A stretch of 64,000 bases of DNA from JAICND01 sp040905905. Lineage in GTDB: Bacteria; Actinomycetota; Acidimicrobiia; Spongiisociales; ZC4RG35. Shown here piece after piece: positions 8,121 through 15,646 of this stretch (the stretch's first letter is position 1; each line of letters begins with the position of its first letter). The position numbers and the translations under genes are program-made. The stretch is taken from positions 1 to 64,000 of the forward strand of contig JBBDQN010000054.1 of NCBI GenBank assembly GCA_040905905.1. The letters run 5' to 3'. Under the pieces are notes generated by a model. The model ran no database searches, was not told the DNA's origin, and worked only from the letters and a program-made list of their open reading frames with translations.

Positions 8121-8315
8121 TCACATTCCCAAGAGTTTCTTGGCAGCCTTGGCATCACCGGGGGCGAGCTCTACTTCACCCGTGCGACGGCGAAACGTGT
8201 CTTTGCCTTTCGCCAGTTTGTAGTGCCCGCGGCCAGACTGACGCCGCAACAGGCGTCCCGACCCGGTCACCTTGATTCTCTTCTTGGCGCCGCTATGAGT
8301 TTTCATCTTCGGCAT
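8121..8315 (-). CDS. rpmI: 50S ribosomal protein L35
   Basis: A small basic protein of 64 aa, beginning MPKMKTHSGAKKRIKVTGSG as in nearly all L35. The open frame extends five codons further upstream, but the ATG at 8315 matches the family N terminus and is used here. It overlaps the 3' end of infC by 23 nt, suggesting translational coupling. Confidence 0.97.
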   Translation of the reverse strand: MPKMKTHSGAKKRIKVTGSGRLLRRQSGRGHYKLAKGKDTFRRRTGEVELAPGDAKAAKKLLGM

Positions 8316-8880
8316 TGTTCGGCTCCTCATTGGACGGCTGCTGCTCGTCGTGGTTGGCCTCCACTTTTCGACGTCGGCGGGAGGGTGCCAGCACCATGGT
8401 CATCATCCGGCCTTCCAGTTGCGGCGTCTGTTCGATCGTTCCCGCCTCCCCAATGCCTTCGGCCAATCGGTCAAGGAGGCGTTTGCCGAATTCGGGCCGC
8501 TCCTGCTCCCGTCCCCTGAACCTGACGGTGACCTTCACTTTGTCGCCCTCATCGAGAAACTCGAGAGCTCGTCGCAGCGTGATGTCGAAGTCGTGGGTTT
8601 CGATCCGGGGGGCCATCCGCAACTCTTTGATGACTGTTCGTTTCTGGTGTTTCCGGGCTTCGCGGTCACGAATGGACTGTTCATACTTGAACTTCCCGTA
8701 GTCCATCAAACGGCATACCGGGGGCTTGGCGTCGGGAGCTACTTCCACTAGGTCGAGACCCAACTGATCAGCAAGCCACAAGGCCTCGGCCAATTTCTTG
8801 ACGCCGATCTGAGAGCCGTCTGGAGCAACCAGGCGTACTTCAGGAGCCCTGATGTAGCCGTTTATTCGCAATTCGGCGAT
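8293..8880 (-). CDS. infC: Translation initiation factor IF-3 (AUC start)
   Basis: A protein of about 195 aa. It binds the 30S subunit and enforces start-codon fidelity. The N domain is INGYIRAPEVRLV..., the linker contains RLMDYGKFKYEQ, and the C domain has IKELRMAPRIETHDF and VTVRFRGRE. An acidic Asn/Glu-rich tail ends the protein. The start I favour is ATC at 8880-8878: a perfect AGGAGG (8893-8888) lies 7 nt upstream, and translation gives IAELRINGYIR, the family N terminus. The in-frame upstream ATG at 8940 lies beyond the terminator hairpin. infC of Escherichia coli starts with AUU, which allows autoregulation, so a rare start here fits the family. Confidence 0.93.
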   Translation of the reverse strand: MAELRINGYIRAPEVRLVAPDGSQIGVKKLAEALWLADQLGLDLVEVAPDAKPPVCRLMDYGKFKYEQSIRDREARKHQKRTVIKELRMAPRIETHDFDITLRRALEFLDEGDKVKVTVRFRGREQERPEFGKRLLDRLAEGIGEAGTIEQTPQLEGRMMTMVLAPSRRRRKVEANHDEQQPSNEEPNNAEDENS

Positions 8881-8905
8881 GCCTATACCTCCTGTTAAAA
8901 CAACG

Positions 8906-8933
8906 AAAAAGCAGCAAGCGGCTGCTTGCTGCT
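8906..8933 (-). terminator. Intrinsic terminator/attenuator in infC leader
   Basis: Minus strand: AGCAGCAAGC, AGCC loop, GCTTGCTGCT (10-bp perfect stem, 8933-8910), then a T-rich tail (TTTTTCG...). It sits about 13 nt upstream of the infC ribosome binding site and about 155 nt after a candidate promoter. That position suits transcription attenuation of infC-rpmI-rplT, as known for leaders of this operon in Firmicutes. It could equally be the terminator for the rib genes upstream. Confidence 0.75.
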
Positions 8934-9086
8934 CGCCCAACCTGATGGCCTTGCGACCTTCAGACGGTTGATCAAGCGGCGTCCACCCGGGAGGTTGACG
9001 CCACTCTTTCTGGCGTACCCGAACGCACCGCAGGTGGTCGGGTGGGAAGCAGCGGGCTTCCGCTTTCTGGCTGATTGATGAGGGGG

Positions 9087-9117
9087 ATTGTAGCCCAAGC
9101 CACGGTCACCCTTTCAA
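9087..9117 (-). promoter_or_regulatory. Candidate infC-rpmI-rplT promoter
   Basis: Minus strand TTGAAA (9117-9112), 19-nt spacer, TACAAT (9092-9087). The hexamers are good but the spacing is long. It overlaps the end of ribH and would give a leader of about 190 nt containing the terminator hairpin. The 67-codon ORF across this leader matches no family known to me. Confidence 0.4.
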
Positions 9118-9570
9118 TCCGTCGAGTTTGCGAGCCATTTCCACCGCCGCCCGTCCGGCCTCAGCTCCCTTGTTGCCAGGACCGGGCTCCGAGCGATCCA
9201 GGGCCTGGTCGTAGTCGTGGACGGCCAGGACGGCGTTTGTCACCGGGACCCCACTGTCGAGGGCAACCCTGGTTATGCCATGGGCGGATTCCCGGACGAT
9301 CACGTCGTAATGGTCAGTCTCCCCTTTAATCACCGCCCCGATCGCAACGACGGCCCGACAGCCGCCTCTGGCCAGGTGACCAGCGGCGACCGTCAACTCC
9401 CACGCCCCGGGCACCCGCAGAATCCGAACTTGGCCTACGCCTTCGGCCTCTAGCGCTTTGAGACACCCATCCAGCAAGCGATCGGTGATCGCACGGTTGA
9501 ATTCCGCCACCGCTACTCCGATCAAGAGACCCGCCGGCTCACCAACCGGCTCGATCTCTTCGATGATCAC
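9106..9570 (-). CDS. ribH: 6,7-dimethyl-8-ribityllumazine synthase
   Basis: A protein of 154 aa. It condenses the RibA-branch pyrimidine with dihydroxybutanone phosphate to give lumazine, the penultimate riboflavin step, and usually forms a 60-mer shell. Family segments are VAEFNRAITDRLLDG, VPGAWELTVAAG, and AIGAVIKGETDHYDVI with the catalytic His. It starts GTG in a GTGA overlap with the ribBA stop. Confidence 0.97.
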   Translation of the reverse strand: MIIEEIEPVGEPAGLLIGVAVAEFNRAITDRLLDGCLKALEAEGVGQVRILRVPGAWELTVAAGHLARGGCRAVVAIGAVIKGETDHYDVIVRESAHGITRVALDSGVPVTNAVLAVHDYDQALDRSEPGPGNKGAEAGRAAVEMARKLDGLKG

Positions 9571-10778
9571 TCGGGGTCCTCGTCGTAGATGTGGCCGAGC
9601 TTCTCTTCCTTGGTGTTGAGGTAACGCTCGTTGTCCGGAGTGGGCGATGACAACAGGGGGATACGCTCGATGATGGAGAGGCCGTAGCCCTCGATTCCAG
9701 CTCGCTTGGCGGGGTTGTTGGTCAACAAACGCATCGAACGGACTCCCAGGTCGAACAGGATCTGGGCGCCCACTCCATAGTCGCGGGCATCGACCGGCAA
9801 CCCGAGATCCAGGTTGGCCTCGACGGTGTCGCGACCCTGGTCTTGCAAGTTGTAGGCCTCCAGTTTGTGAAGGAGGCCGATACCCCGGCCCTCATGTCCC
9901 CGGATATAGAGGAAGACCCCACGAGCCGCCTGACCGATCCGGGCCAGGGCAAGGTCTCGCTGGGCGCCGCAGTCGCAGCGGCTGCTGCCGAAGACGTCAC
10001 CCGTGAGACACTCGGAATGGACCCGGACCAGCACCTCTTCCCCATCGCCCATCTCGCCCATCACCAGCGCCAGATGCTGCCGGTCATCCACCAGCGAGGT
10101 AAATCCGATCGCCCGGAAGGGGCCATACGGCGTGGGAAGCCTTGCCTCGGCCGCCCGTGCGACCAGCTTCTCGTGGCGTCGGCGGTGAGCGATGATGTCG
10201 GCGATGCTGCCGATGAGAAGTTGGTGCTCTTTGGCGAACCGTTCGAGGTCGGGCAGTTTGGCGACTGTCCCGTCGTCGTTCATGATCTCAGCCAGCACCC
10301 CGGCCGGGTAGTGACCGGCCAACTGAGCCAGGTCGACGGCCGCTTCGGTGTGACCTGCCCGTTTGAGCACGCCGCCTGGTTCGTAGCGCAGCGGGTAGAC
10401 GTGACCAGGGCGGGCGAGGTCGTCTGGATCGGAATGTGGATCTGTGAGCACCTGGATTGTCCTGGTTCGATCCGCCGCCGAGATTCCGGTGGTGGTGCCC
10501 TGACGGGCATCAACGCTGACTGTGAATGCTGTCCGCCTGGCATCGGTGTTGTGACGGACCATCATCGGCAGGTCGAGTTGATCGAGTCGTTCGCCCATCA
10601 TGGGGACGGTGAGGATTCCACTCGAGTGCCGGATCATGAACCCGATCTTGTGCGGGGTTACCTGGTCGGCGGCGATGATGAGATCACCTTCGTTCTCCCG
10701 GTCGGTGTCATCGACGACGATGACCATGTCACCGCGGCCTACGGCTTCGATCAGATCTTCAACCCGGGCGAAGGTCAT
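9567..10778 (-). CDS. ribBA: Bifunctional DHBP synthase / GTP cyclohydrolase II
   Basis: A fusion of 403 aa supplying both precursors of lumazine. The N-terminal RibB half (1-200) has DDTDRENEGDLI and HTEAAVDL for ribulose-5-phosphate conversion. The C-terminal RibA half has the zinc cysteines in GDVFGSSRCDCGAQ and GHEGRGIGLLHK for GTP ring opening. Both sets of signature residues are intact. It overlaps ribE (ATGA) and ribH (GTGA). Confidence 0.97.
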   Translation of the reverse strand: MTFARVEDLIEAVGRGDMVIVVDDTDRENEGDLIIAADQVTPHKIGFMIRHSSGILTVPMMGERLDQLDLPMMVRHNTDARRTAFTVSVDARQGTTTGISAADRTRTIQVLTDPHSDPDDLARPGHVYPLRYEPGGVLKRAGHTEAAVDLAQLAGHYPAGVLAEIMNDDGTVAKLPDLERFAKEHQLLIGSIADIIAHRRRHEKLVARAAEARLPTPYGPFRAIGFTSLVDDRQHLALVMGEMGDGEEVLVRVHSECLTGDVFGSSRCDCGAQRDLALARIGQAARGVFLYIRGHEGRGIGLLHKLEAYNLQDQGRDTVEANLDLGLPVDARDYGVGAQILFDLGVRSMRLLTNNPAKRAGIEGYGLSIIERIPLLSSPTPDNERYLNTKEEKLGHIYDEDPE

Positions 10779-11368
10779 GAGCGCTGCTCCAGCATTCGTT
10801 CGACATACTTGCCGATCACGTCGAACTCCAGATTGACCTGATCTCCCGGGCGGCGCAAGCCCAGGTTGGTGGCAGCGAGAGTGTGGGGAATCACCGCCAC
10901 CTCGAACCCACGATCGGTGACGGACGCCACGGTCATGCTGACTCCATCGACGGTTATCGAGCCCTTCTCCACCACATACCGGTGTAAGCGCGGGTTGAGA
11001 TCGAAAGCGAGTCGCCGACCCGTTCCCTCCTCGGTTACCGCCGTCACTGCGGCGATGCCATCCACGTGGCCCTGGACGATGTGGCCATCGAAACGACCGG
11101 TGGCGGCCAGAGGCAGTTCCAGGTTCACCTGGTCGCCGGCCAGCATGGCCCCGAGACCGGTCCGGCGCAGGGTCTCCAGAACCACTTCGATGGCAACAGA
11201 GTTGGGACCCGTCTCGACGATCGTGAGGCAGACGCCGTTGACAGCGAGCGAGTCCCCGACTTCCAGCTCCGCGGCCATCGCACCCACCTCGAGCTCGATC
11301 CGACGCCCTTGCTCCGAGCCAGAGATCGCCTTCACCCTTCCCAGGCTTTCGATGATTCCGGTGAACAC
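10775..11368 (-). CDS. ribE: Riboflavin synthase alpha subunit
   Basis: A protein of 197 aa that dismutates two lumazines to riboflavin. It has the two-lobed repeat of the family: FTGIIESLG at the N terminus, then NGVCLTIVE, with the second barrel opening FDGHIVQGHVDG and DGVSMTVA. The start is GTG at 11368, giving VFTGIIE. The longer frame to 11572 runs through ribD and a heptad repeat and is rejected. It has no clear ribosome binding site of its own and starts 2 nt past the ribD stop, so it is probably coupled to it. Confidence 0.95.
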   Translation of the reverse strand: MFTGIIESLGRVKAISGSEQGRRIELEVGAMAAELEVGDSLAVNGVCLTIVETGPNSVAIEVVLETLRRTGLGAMLAGDQVNLELPLAATGRFDGHIVQGHVDGIAAVTAVTEEGTGRRLAFDLNPRLHRYVVEKGSITVDGVSMTVASVTDRGFEVAVIPHTLAATNLGLRRPGDQVNLEFDVIGKYVERMLEQRS

Positions 11369-11370
11369 GA

Positions 11371-11405
11371 TTAGACGTGAGACCTGAGACTTGAGGCGTG
11401 AGTCA
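11371..11405 (-). repeat. Heptad repeat array (NNTCTCA), ribD-ribE
   Basis: Five adjacent 7-nt units on the minus strand: TGACTCA, CGCCTCA, AGTCTCA, GGTCTCA, CGTCTAA. The pattern is two variable bases plus TCTCA. The array is translated as the last ten RibD residues (THASSLRSHV) and supplies the ribD stop codon. Confidence 0.85.
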
Positions 11406-12456
11406 AGAAGGTCACCTTGAGATCCGAGCCAAGTTGTTCGACAGCAATTATCTCCACGGGCGTTGCGGCTGCGAGGGTAGGCCAGGTGCTTGCGAATACG
11501 GGCCGGCCGAGACCGCCAGCCACGTTCCCGCCGAGGTAGAAGACCCCGCGATCGACCAGTCGTGCCTGCCACAAGGCTCCGGCCAGGGAGGGTCCCCCTT
11601 CGACGAGCACATCGAGCAGTCCCATTCGAGCCAGCGAGGAAAGTGTCATTTCCAGGTCTGGGAGTCCATCCGGACCGGGGGGGACCACCAGCGCCTCCCC
11701 AGGGCCCCCTTGGTCTTTGGTTGTCACGACGAGGGGGTCGCGTCCCCAGATCTGTGCGCCGCCTGGCAAAGGGCGGCTCCCGGCAACAATTATCGGTCGG
11801 GGCTGGGCACCCTCGTAGCCATCCAGGCGCACGTCGAGACGGGGGTCGTCGGCGATGAGAGTGCCGGCACCGATCATGATTGCGTCAGAGGCCGCCCGCA
11901 GCCGATGGCCGTCCTGGCGGGCCTCGGGACCTGTGATCCATTGTGAATCGCCGTCGGCTGCAGCGGTTTGGCCGTCGAGGGTGGCGGCTGCTTTGAGCGT
12001 CACCCGGGGTCGGCCCGTCCGGCGATGGTGAAAGTAGGCAGGGTCGGCCAACTCGATCTCGTCGGCCATCAAACCGATCTCGACGTCGATGCCAGCTTCC
12101 CGCAACCGTTTGGCACCTTGTCCGGAGACACGAGGATCGGGATCTAGCGCCCCGACCACCACCCGCCCCACCCCGGCAACGATGAGGGCAACGGTGCAGG
12201 GTGGAGTCTGGCCGTGGTGGTCGCAGGGCTCCAGCGTGACGACAACGGTCCCCCCGCGGGCGCGCTCGCCCGCCTCTGCCAGGGCCACCACCTCGGCGTG
12301 GTCAAGCCCGGCAGAGCGATGAGCACCCTCACCGACCACTCGGCCCTCTGGAGACAAAACCACAGCCCCAACTCGAGGGTTGGGATGCGGTCGATGTGCG
12401 GACGCCAACGCCAGCGCCTTGGTCATGTGATCGCGCTCGGAGGCTATCGGGCTCAC
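11371..12456 (-). CDS. ribD: Bifunctional riboflavin deaminase-reductase
   Basis: A protein of 361 aa. The N-terminal zinc deaminase has HAEVVALAEAG and the PCxxxxxxPPC site (LEPCDHHGQTPPC). The C-terminal reductase has DGQTAAADGDSQWITG and a nucleotide-binding VLVEGGPSL. Together they catalyse the second and third steps after GTP opening. The C-terminal tail is encoded by a heptad repeat and is probably not functional. It starts GTG directly after the stop of the response regulator. No FMN riboswitch is possible upstream because the genes abut. Confidence 0.96.
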   Translation of the reverse strand: MSPIASERDHMTKALALASAHRPHPNPRVGAVVLSPEGRVVGEGAHRSAGLDHAEVVALAEAGERARGGTVVVTLEPCDHHGQTPPCTVALIVAGVGRVVVGALDPDPRVSGQGAKRLREAGIDVEIGLMADEIELADPAYFHHRRTGRPRVTLKAAATLDGQTAAADGDSQWITGPEARQDGHRLRAASDAIMIGAGTLIADDPRLDVRLDGYEGAQPRPIIVAGSRPLPGGAQIWGRDPLVVTTKDQGGPGEALVVPPGPDGLPDLEMTLSSLARMGLLDVLVEGGPSLAGALWQARLVDRGVFYLGGNVAGGLGRPVFASTWPTLAAATPVEIIAVEQLGSDLKVTFLTHASSLRSHV

Positions 12457-13386
12457 TCAGGCGGTGCGACGGTCGATCTCAAAAGAAGACCCGGCACGCT
12501 TCTTGGCGAACTCTTTCATCTCGACGGCGATCGCCGATGCCTCCCACTGCGAACTGATCGGGCGCGTGATATTGGTGACCACCCCGAGCGATATCGAAAC
12601 AACCGGGAAGGCGTAACGCTCCCCGCGGCGATCGATTACCTCTATATAACCGCGCAAGGCATCGGCTGTGTCGTAGTAGTCGAGGATGCCGTCATCGAAA
12701 CGCTCGATGGCCCTTTTGCAATAGTCCTCGGCGCGGTCAGCCGACACCAGGGCAACAAAGTCGTCGCCGCCGATGTGGCCCACGAATGCTTCGGGCTCGG
12801 CGATCTCTTCCGTGGCGGTGTGGAGGCAACGGGCACAGAACCGGATGACCTCATCGCCCCGCATGAAGCCGTAGTGGTCATTGAAGGCCTTGAAGTTGTC
12901 GAGGTCGCAGTGGACCAGAGCGAAGTAACGGCCCGACGAGATGTGCTGCTCGATCTCCTGGCCTATGCGGAAGTTTCCGGGCAGACCGGTGAGCGGTGAC
13001 AGGTCGCGTGCAGCCTGGGTCCTTCGCAGCACGGCCTTCACCCTGGCTACCAGCTCGCCGATGTCGAACGGTTTGGTTATGTAATCGTCTGCGCCTAGCT
13101 CGAGGCCACGCACCCGGTCCTCGGGCAAACCCCGGGCCGTGAGCAAAATCACGGACGTGTTGCCGGTGGCGCCATGGGAGCGGATTCGACGCAAGGCGGT
13201 GAGACCGTCCATGCGTGGCATCATGATGTCCAGCAAGATCAGCTCGGGGGGCTCGGCCATGGCCTTGTCGACAGCTTCCCGCCCGTCTTCGGCGGTGTCG
13301 ACGTCGTACCCCTCCAGCTCCAGGTTGATCTTCACGACCTGGAGGATGTCGGGATCGTCGTCGACTACCAGGATCCGTTCGCTCAC
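12457..13386 (-). CDS. Response regulator with GGDEF (GGDDF) domain
   Basis: A protein of 309 aa. The receiver domain (1-120) has the acidic pair DD(D) at 9-11, phospho-acceptor Asp53 (LLDIMMP) and Lys105. A GGDEF domain (about 130-305) carries the substrate segment CDLDNFKAFNDHYGF and the A-site as GGDDF (206-210). It would be a phosphorylation-controlled diguanylate cyclase, but the Glu-to-Asp change at the fourth A-site position leaves activity uncertain. It lies between rpe and ribD, a place without such a gene in Mycobacterium, and is coupled to rpe by GTGA. No sensor kinase is in the window. Confidence 0.9.
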   Translation of the reverse strand: MSERILVVDDDPDILQVVKINLELEGYDVDTAEDGREAVDKAMAEPPELILLDIMMPRMDGLTALRRIRSHGATGNTSVILLTARGLPEDRVRGLELGADDYITKPFDIGELVARVKAVLRRTQAARDLSPLTGLPGNFRIGQEIEQHISSGRYFALVHCDLDNFKAFNDHYGFMRGDEVIRFCARCLHTATEEIAEPEAFVGHIGGDDFVALVSADRAEDYCKRAIERFDDGILDYYDTADALRGYIEVIDRRGERYAFPVVSISLGVVTNITRPISSQWEASAIAVEMKEFAKKRAGSSFEIDRRTA

Positions 13387-14048
13387 GTCTCTCCCTCGAT
13401 GACCCTGCGCAGGTCGCGGATGGCTTCGGACGGGTTGGCGTTACCGAACACAGCGGTTCCGGCCACGAACACATTGGCTCCGGCGTCCCGGGCCACGCCG
13501 ATCGTGGCTGGCGAGATGCCTCCGTCAATCTGAATATCGGCTTTGAGCTCATGAGACTCAATCCAATTCCGGGCATCTGTCACCTTGTCCAGCACCCGGG
13601 CATCGAATGTCTGGCCCCCTTTGCCCGGTTGCACCGACATGATCACCACCATGTCGCACAGCTCCATGAACGGCTCGACCGCGGCAAACGGCGTCGGCGG
13701 CGATAGGACCAGGCCAAATCGCACATCAAGGTCCTTGGCGATCGCGGCTGCCTCGGTTGGGTCCGGCACCGTTTCGATATGGACCGTCACCAGATCGCAC
13801 CCCGCTTCGGCCAGTGTGGGCAGCAGCTGGTCGGGATTTGTGGTCATCACGTGACAGTCGAAAACCAGCGAGGTGAGGGGGCGCAACGATCTGATAACGG
13901 GCACCCCGAAGCTGATGTTGGGGACGAAGTGCCCATCCATGACATCGAGGTGGAGGAGGTCAGCGTCCTTCTCGATGGCAGCCACCTGCTCCCCCAAACG
14001 TGCGAAGTCGGCCGCGAGCAATGAGGGAGCAATCAGGTAGCCGACCAT
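13383..14048 (-). CDS. rpe: Ribulose-phosphate 3-epimerase
   Basis: A TIM-barrel protein of 221 aa that interconverts ribulose-5-P and xylulose-5-P. Motifs: IAPSLLAADFARL, HLDVMDGHFVPNISFG (metal and catalytic Asp), MSVQPGKGGQTF, and IQIDGGI (second catalytic Asp). It supplies and drains the ribulose-5-P used by RibBA. In Mycobacterium rpe follows fmt and fmu; here fmu (rsmB) is missing and rpe lies 30 nt after fmt. Confidence 0.97.
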   Translation of the reverse strand: MVGYLIAPSLLAADFARLGEQVAAIEKDADLLHLDVMDGHFVPNISFGVPVIRSLRPLTSLVFDCHVMTTNPDQLLPTLAEAGCDLVTVHIETVPDPTEAAAIAKDLDVRFGLVLSPPTPFAAVEPFMELCDMVVIMSVQPGKGGQTFDARVLDKVTDARNWIESHELKADIQIDGGISPATIGVARDAGANVFVAGTAVFGNANPSEAIRDLRRVIEGET

Positions 14049-14078
14049 CAGGAGCGGAGTGTATCGGGGGCCGCCACG

Positions 14079-14993
14079 TCACCCTGCCCTGGTCGGTGGC
14101 TGCCGCAGCCCCCGCAGCCAAGCCGAGGTTTTTAGCGACTGTCCACCGGGCGCCTGGATTTCCAACACCCGCAGTCCCGTGCCTCCGGTCCCTACGACGA
14201 TGCTGTCATCCTCCCAGACCAACGCTCCCTGCTTGAGGGGGAGTCCGCTGGGCTCGGCGGTCAGAACTCGATGGGGAATGCCGTCCAACAGCAGAGTCGC
14301 TCCTGGCCGGGGTGCGAGGGCGCGCACCTTGCGAACTACGGACTCGGGGGGCAGGCTCAGGTCAAGTCGGCGGTCGGCGGCCTTCAAGACGGGGGCATAG
14401 GAGGCGCTGGTGGAATCCTGGGGAACGGCTTTGATCCGCCCCTCCACCCAGGGATCCAGTGTTCGCGCCAGCAACTCTGCGCCCAGGAGAGCGAGACGGG
14501 AGGTGAGTCCGCCACCGGTTTCCTGGTCACCGATGACCGTTGAGCAAGCTGCGACAACCGGGCCGGTATCGAGGCCCTCGTCCATCAACATGATGGTCAC
14601 TCCGGTTTCGCGATCGCCGGCGTTGATCGCCGCGAACACCGGTGAGGCTCCCCGCCAGCGTGGCAGTAGGGAGAAATGCACGTTGAGGAGCCCGCGGGCA
14701 GGCAATGCCAGGACCGGTGCAGGCAACAACATGCCGTAGGCGGCCACCACCCCCAGATCGAAGGGCCCCGTCTCGGCCAACACCTCTGCCAGCTCGAGAC
14801 CGGTACCCGGCTGGGCGACAGCAATTCCGGCGTCGAGGGCGGCCAACTTCACTTCGGGAGGCAGCGCCTTGCCAGAGCGAGCCCGGGGGCGATCCGGCCT
14901 GGTCACCACCAAGCCAACTTCGGAGGCGGAAATGAGTGCTGTGAGGACGGGGACCGCGATTACAGGAGTCCCCATGAACACCGTTCGCGCCAA
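14079..14993 (-). CDS. fmt: Methionyl-tRNA formyltransferase
   Basis: A protein of 304 aa that formylates initiator Met-tRNA using 10-formyl-THF. The N-terminal transferase domain has VFMGTPVIAVPVL, the NVHFSLLPRWRGASP active-site loop (Asn, His), and an Asp in ETGVTIMLMDEGLDTGP. A C-terminal OB fold follows. I place the start at TTG 14993 because GGAG lies 12 nt upstream (15009-15006). GTG at 14981 is the alternative. It follows def, which acts on its product after translation. Confidence 0.94.
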   Translation of the reverse strand: MARTVFMGTPVIAVPVLTALISASEVGLVVTRPDRPRARSGKALPPEVKLAALDAGIAVAQPGTGLELAEVLAETGPFDLGVVAAYGMLLPAPVLALPARGLLNVHFSLLPRWRGASPVFAAINAGDRETGVTIMLMDEGLDTGPVVAACSTVIGDQETGGGLTSRLALLGAELLARTLDPWVEGRIKAVPQDSTSASYAPVLKAADRRLDLSLPPESVVRKVRALAPRPGATLLLDGIPHRVLTAEPSGLPLKQGALVWEDDSIVVGTGGTGLRVLEIQAPGGQSLKTSAWLRGLRQPPTRAG

Positions 14994-15013
14994 ACCCGAA
15001 GATGTCTCCGGGC

Positions 15014-15523
15014 TCACTCTCGTTCGACGAGGCCAAGGGCTTCGTCGGCCAGCTCCCGCAGAGCTTGCTTGCGCGTCCGTCGATCCAACCGTTCCAGCAA
15101 GAGTATCCCCTTGAGGTGGTCGAGTTCGTGCTGGAGCACCCGGCCCAGGAGACCAGTGCCCGAATATTCGACCACACTGCCCGCCAGATCGGTGCCGCGG
15201 GCCCGGGCGAACTCGGGCCGGGTGAGGGGCCAAAAGTGTCCCGGGACCGACAGGCACCCTTCCTCAAACTCGAGCCCCCCACTCACTTCGACCAGTTCCG
15301 GATTGATCAGAACCCGGGCCCCTTCTCCGTCTTGTGCATCGAATACCACAACGGCCCTGGAGATCCCGATCTGGGGGGCTGCCAGCCCCACCCCGGGGGC
15401 TGCGTACATCGTCTCGATGAGGTCGTCGACCAGACGGTGGACGGAGTCGTCTACCTCTTTGACGACAGCAGCGGTCATCCGCAAGACCGGATCACCAAAA
15501 GTGCGAATGGGATAGACAGGCAT
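15014..15523 (-). CDS. def: Peptide deformylase
   Basis: A protein of 169 aa, the metalloenzyme that removes the N-formyl group from nascent proteins. All three motifs are present: GVGLAAPQIG (motif 1), EEGCLSV (motif 2, metal Cys) and HELDH (motif 3, HExxH). It is paired with fmt, 20 nt apart. It is preceded by a heptad-repeat array that separates it from priA. Confidence 0.97.
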   Translation of the reverse strand: MPVYPIRTFGDPVLRMTAAVVKEVDDSVHRLVDDLIETMYAAPGVGLAAPQIGISRAVVVFDAQDGEGARVLINPELVEVSGGLEFEEGCLSVPGHFWPLTRPEFARARGTDLAGSVVEYSGTGLLGRVLQHELDHLKGILLLERLDRRTRKQALRELADEALGLVERE

Positions 15524-15524
15524 A

Positions 15525-15559
15525 AGAGTGGTGAGTTATGGGTGGTGAGTATTGGGTCG
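15525..15559 (-). repeat. Heptad repeat array (NNACYCA), left arm, priA-def
   Basis: Minus-strand units in order: CGACCCA, ATACTCA, CCACCCA, TAACTCA, CCACTCT. The array ends 2 nt before the def start codon and is the inverted partner of 15612-15646. The two arms could pair in the transcript across a 52-nt loop, placing a long hairpin just before def. Confidence 0.8.
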
Positions 15560-15611
15560 GAAGCGGGAGAACGGTAACTGATCAGGTGGGACGGCCGGAT
15601 GGTCCGACGCA

Positions 15612-15646
15612 CCACTCACCACTCACCACTCACAACTCACAACTCC
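15612..15646 (+). repeat. Heptad repeat array (NNACTCA), right arm, priA 3' end
   Basis: Plus-strand units: CCACTCA three times, CAACTCA, CAACTCC. The array contains the priA stop codon (15637-15639). It is the inverted partner of the 15525-15559 array. Confidence 0.85.

Noticed and set aside
8895..9098. 67-codon minus-strand open frame upstream of infC
   Set aside because: It spans the infC leader and terminator hairpin, has no ribosome binding site and matches no family known to me.
12440..12470. FMN riboswitch before ribD
   Set aside because: ribD starts directly after the response regulator stop, so there is no leader.
15525..15646. CRISPR-like array at the priA-def junction
   Set aside because: Units are only 7 nt with no spacers, and no cas gene is near.
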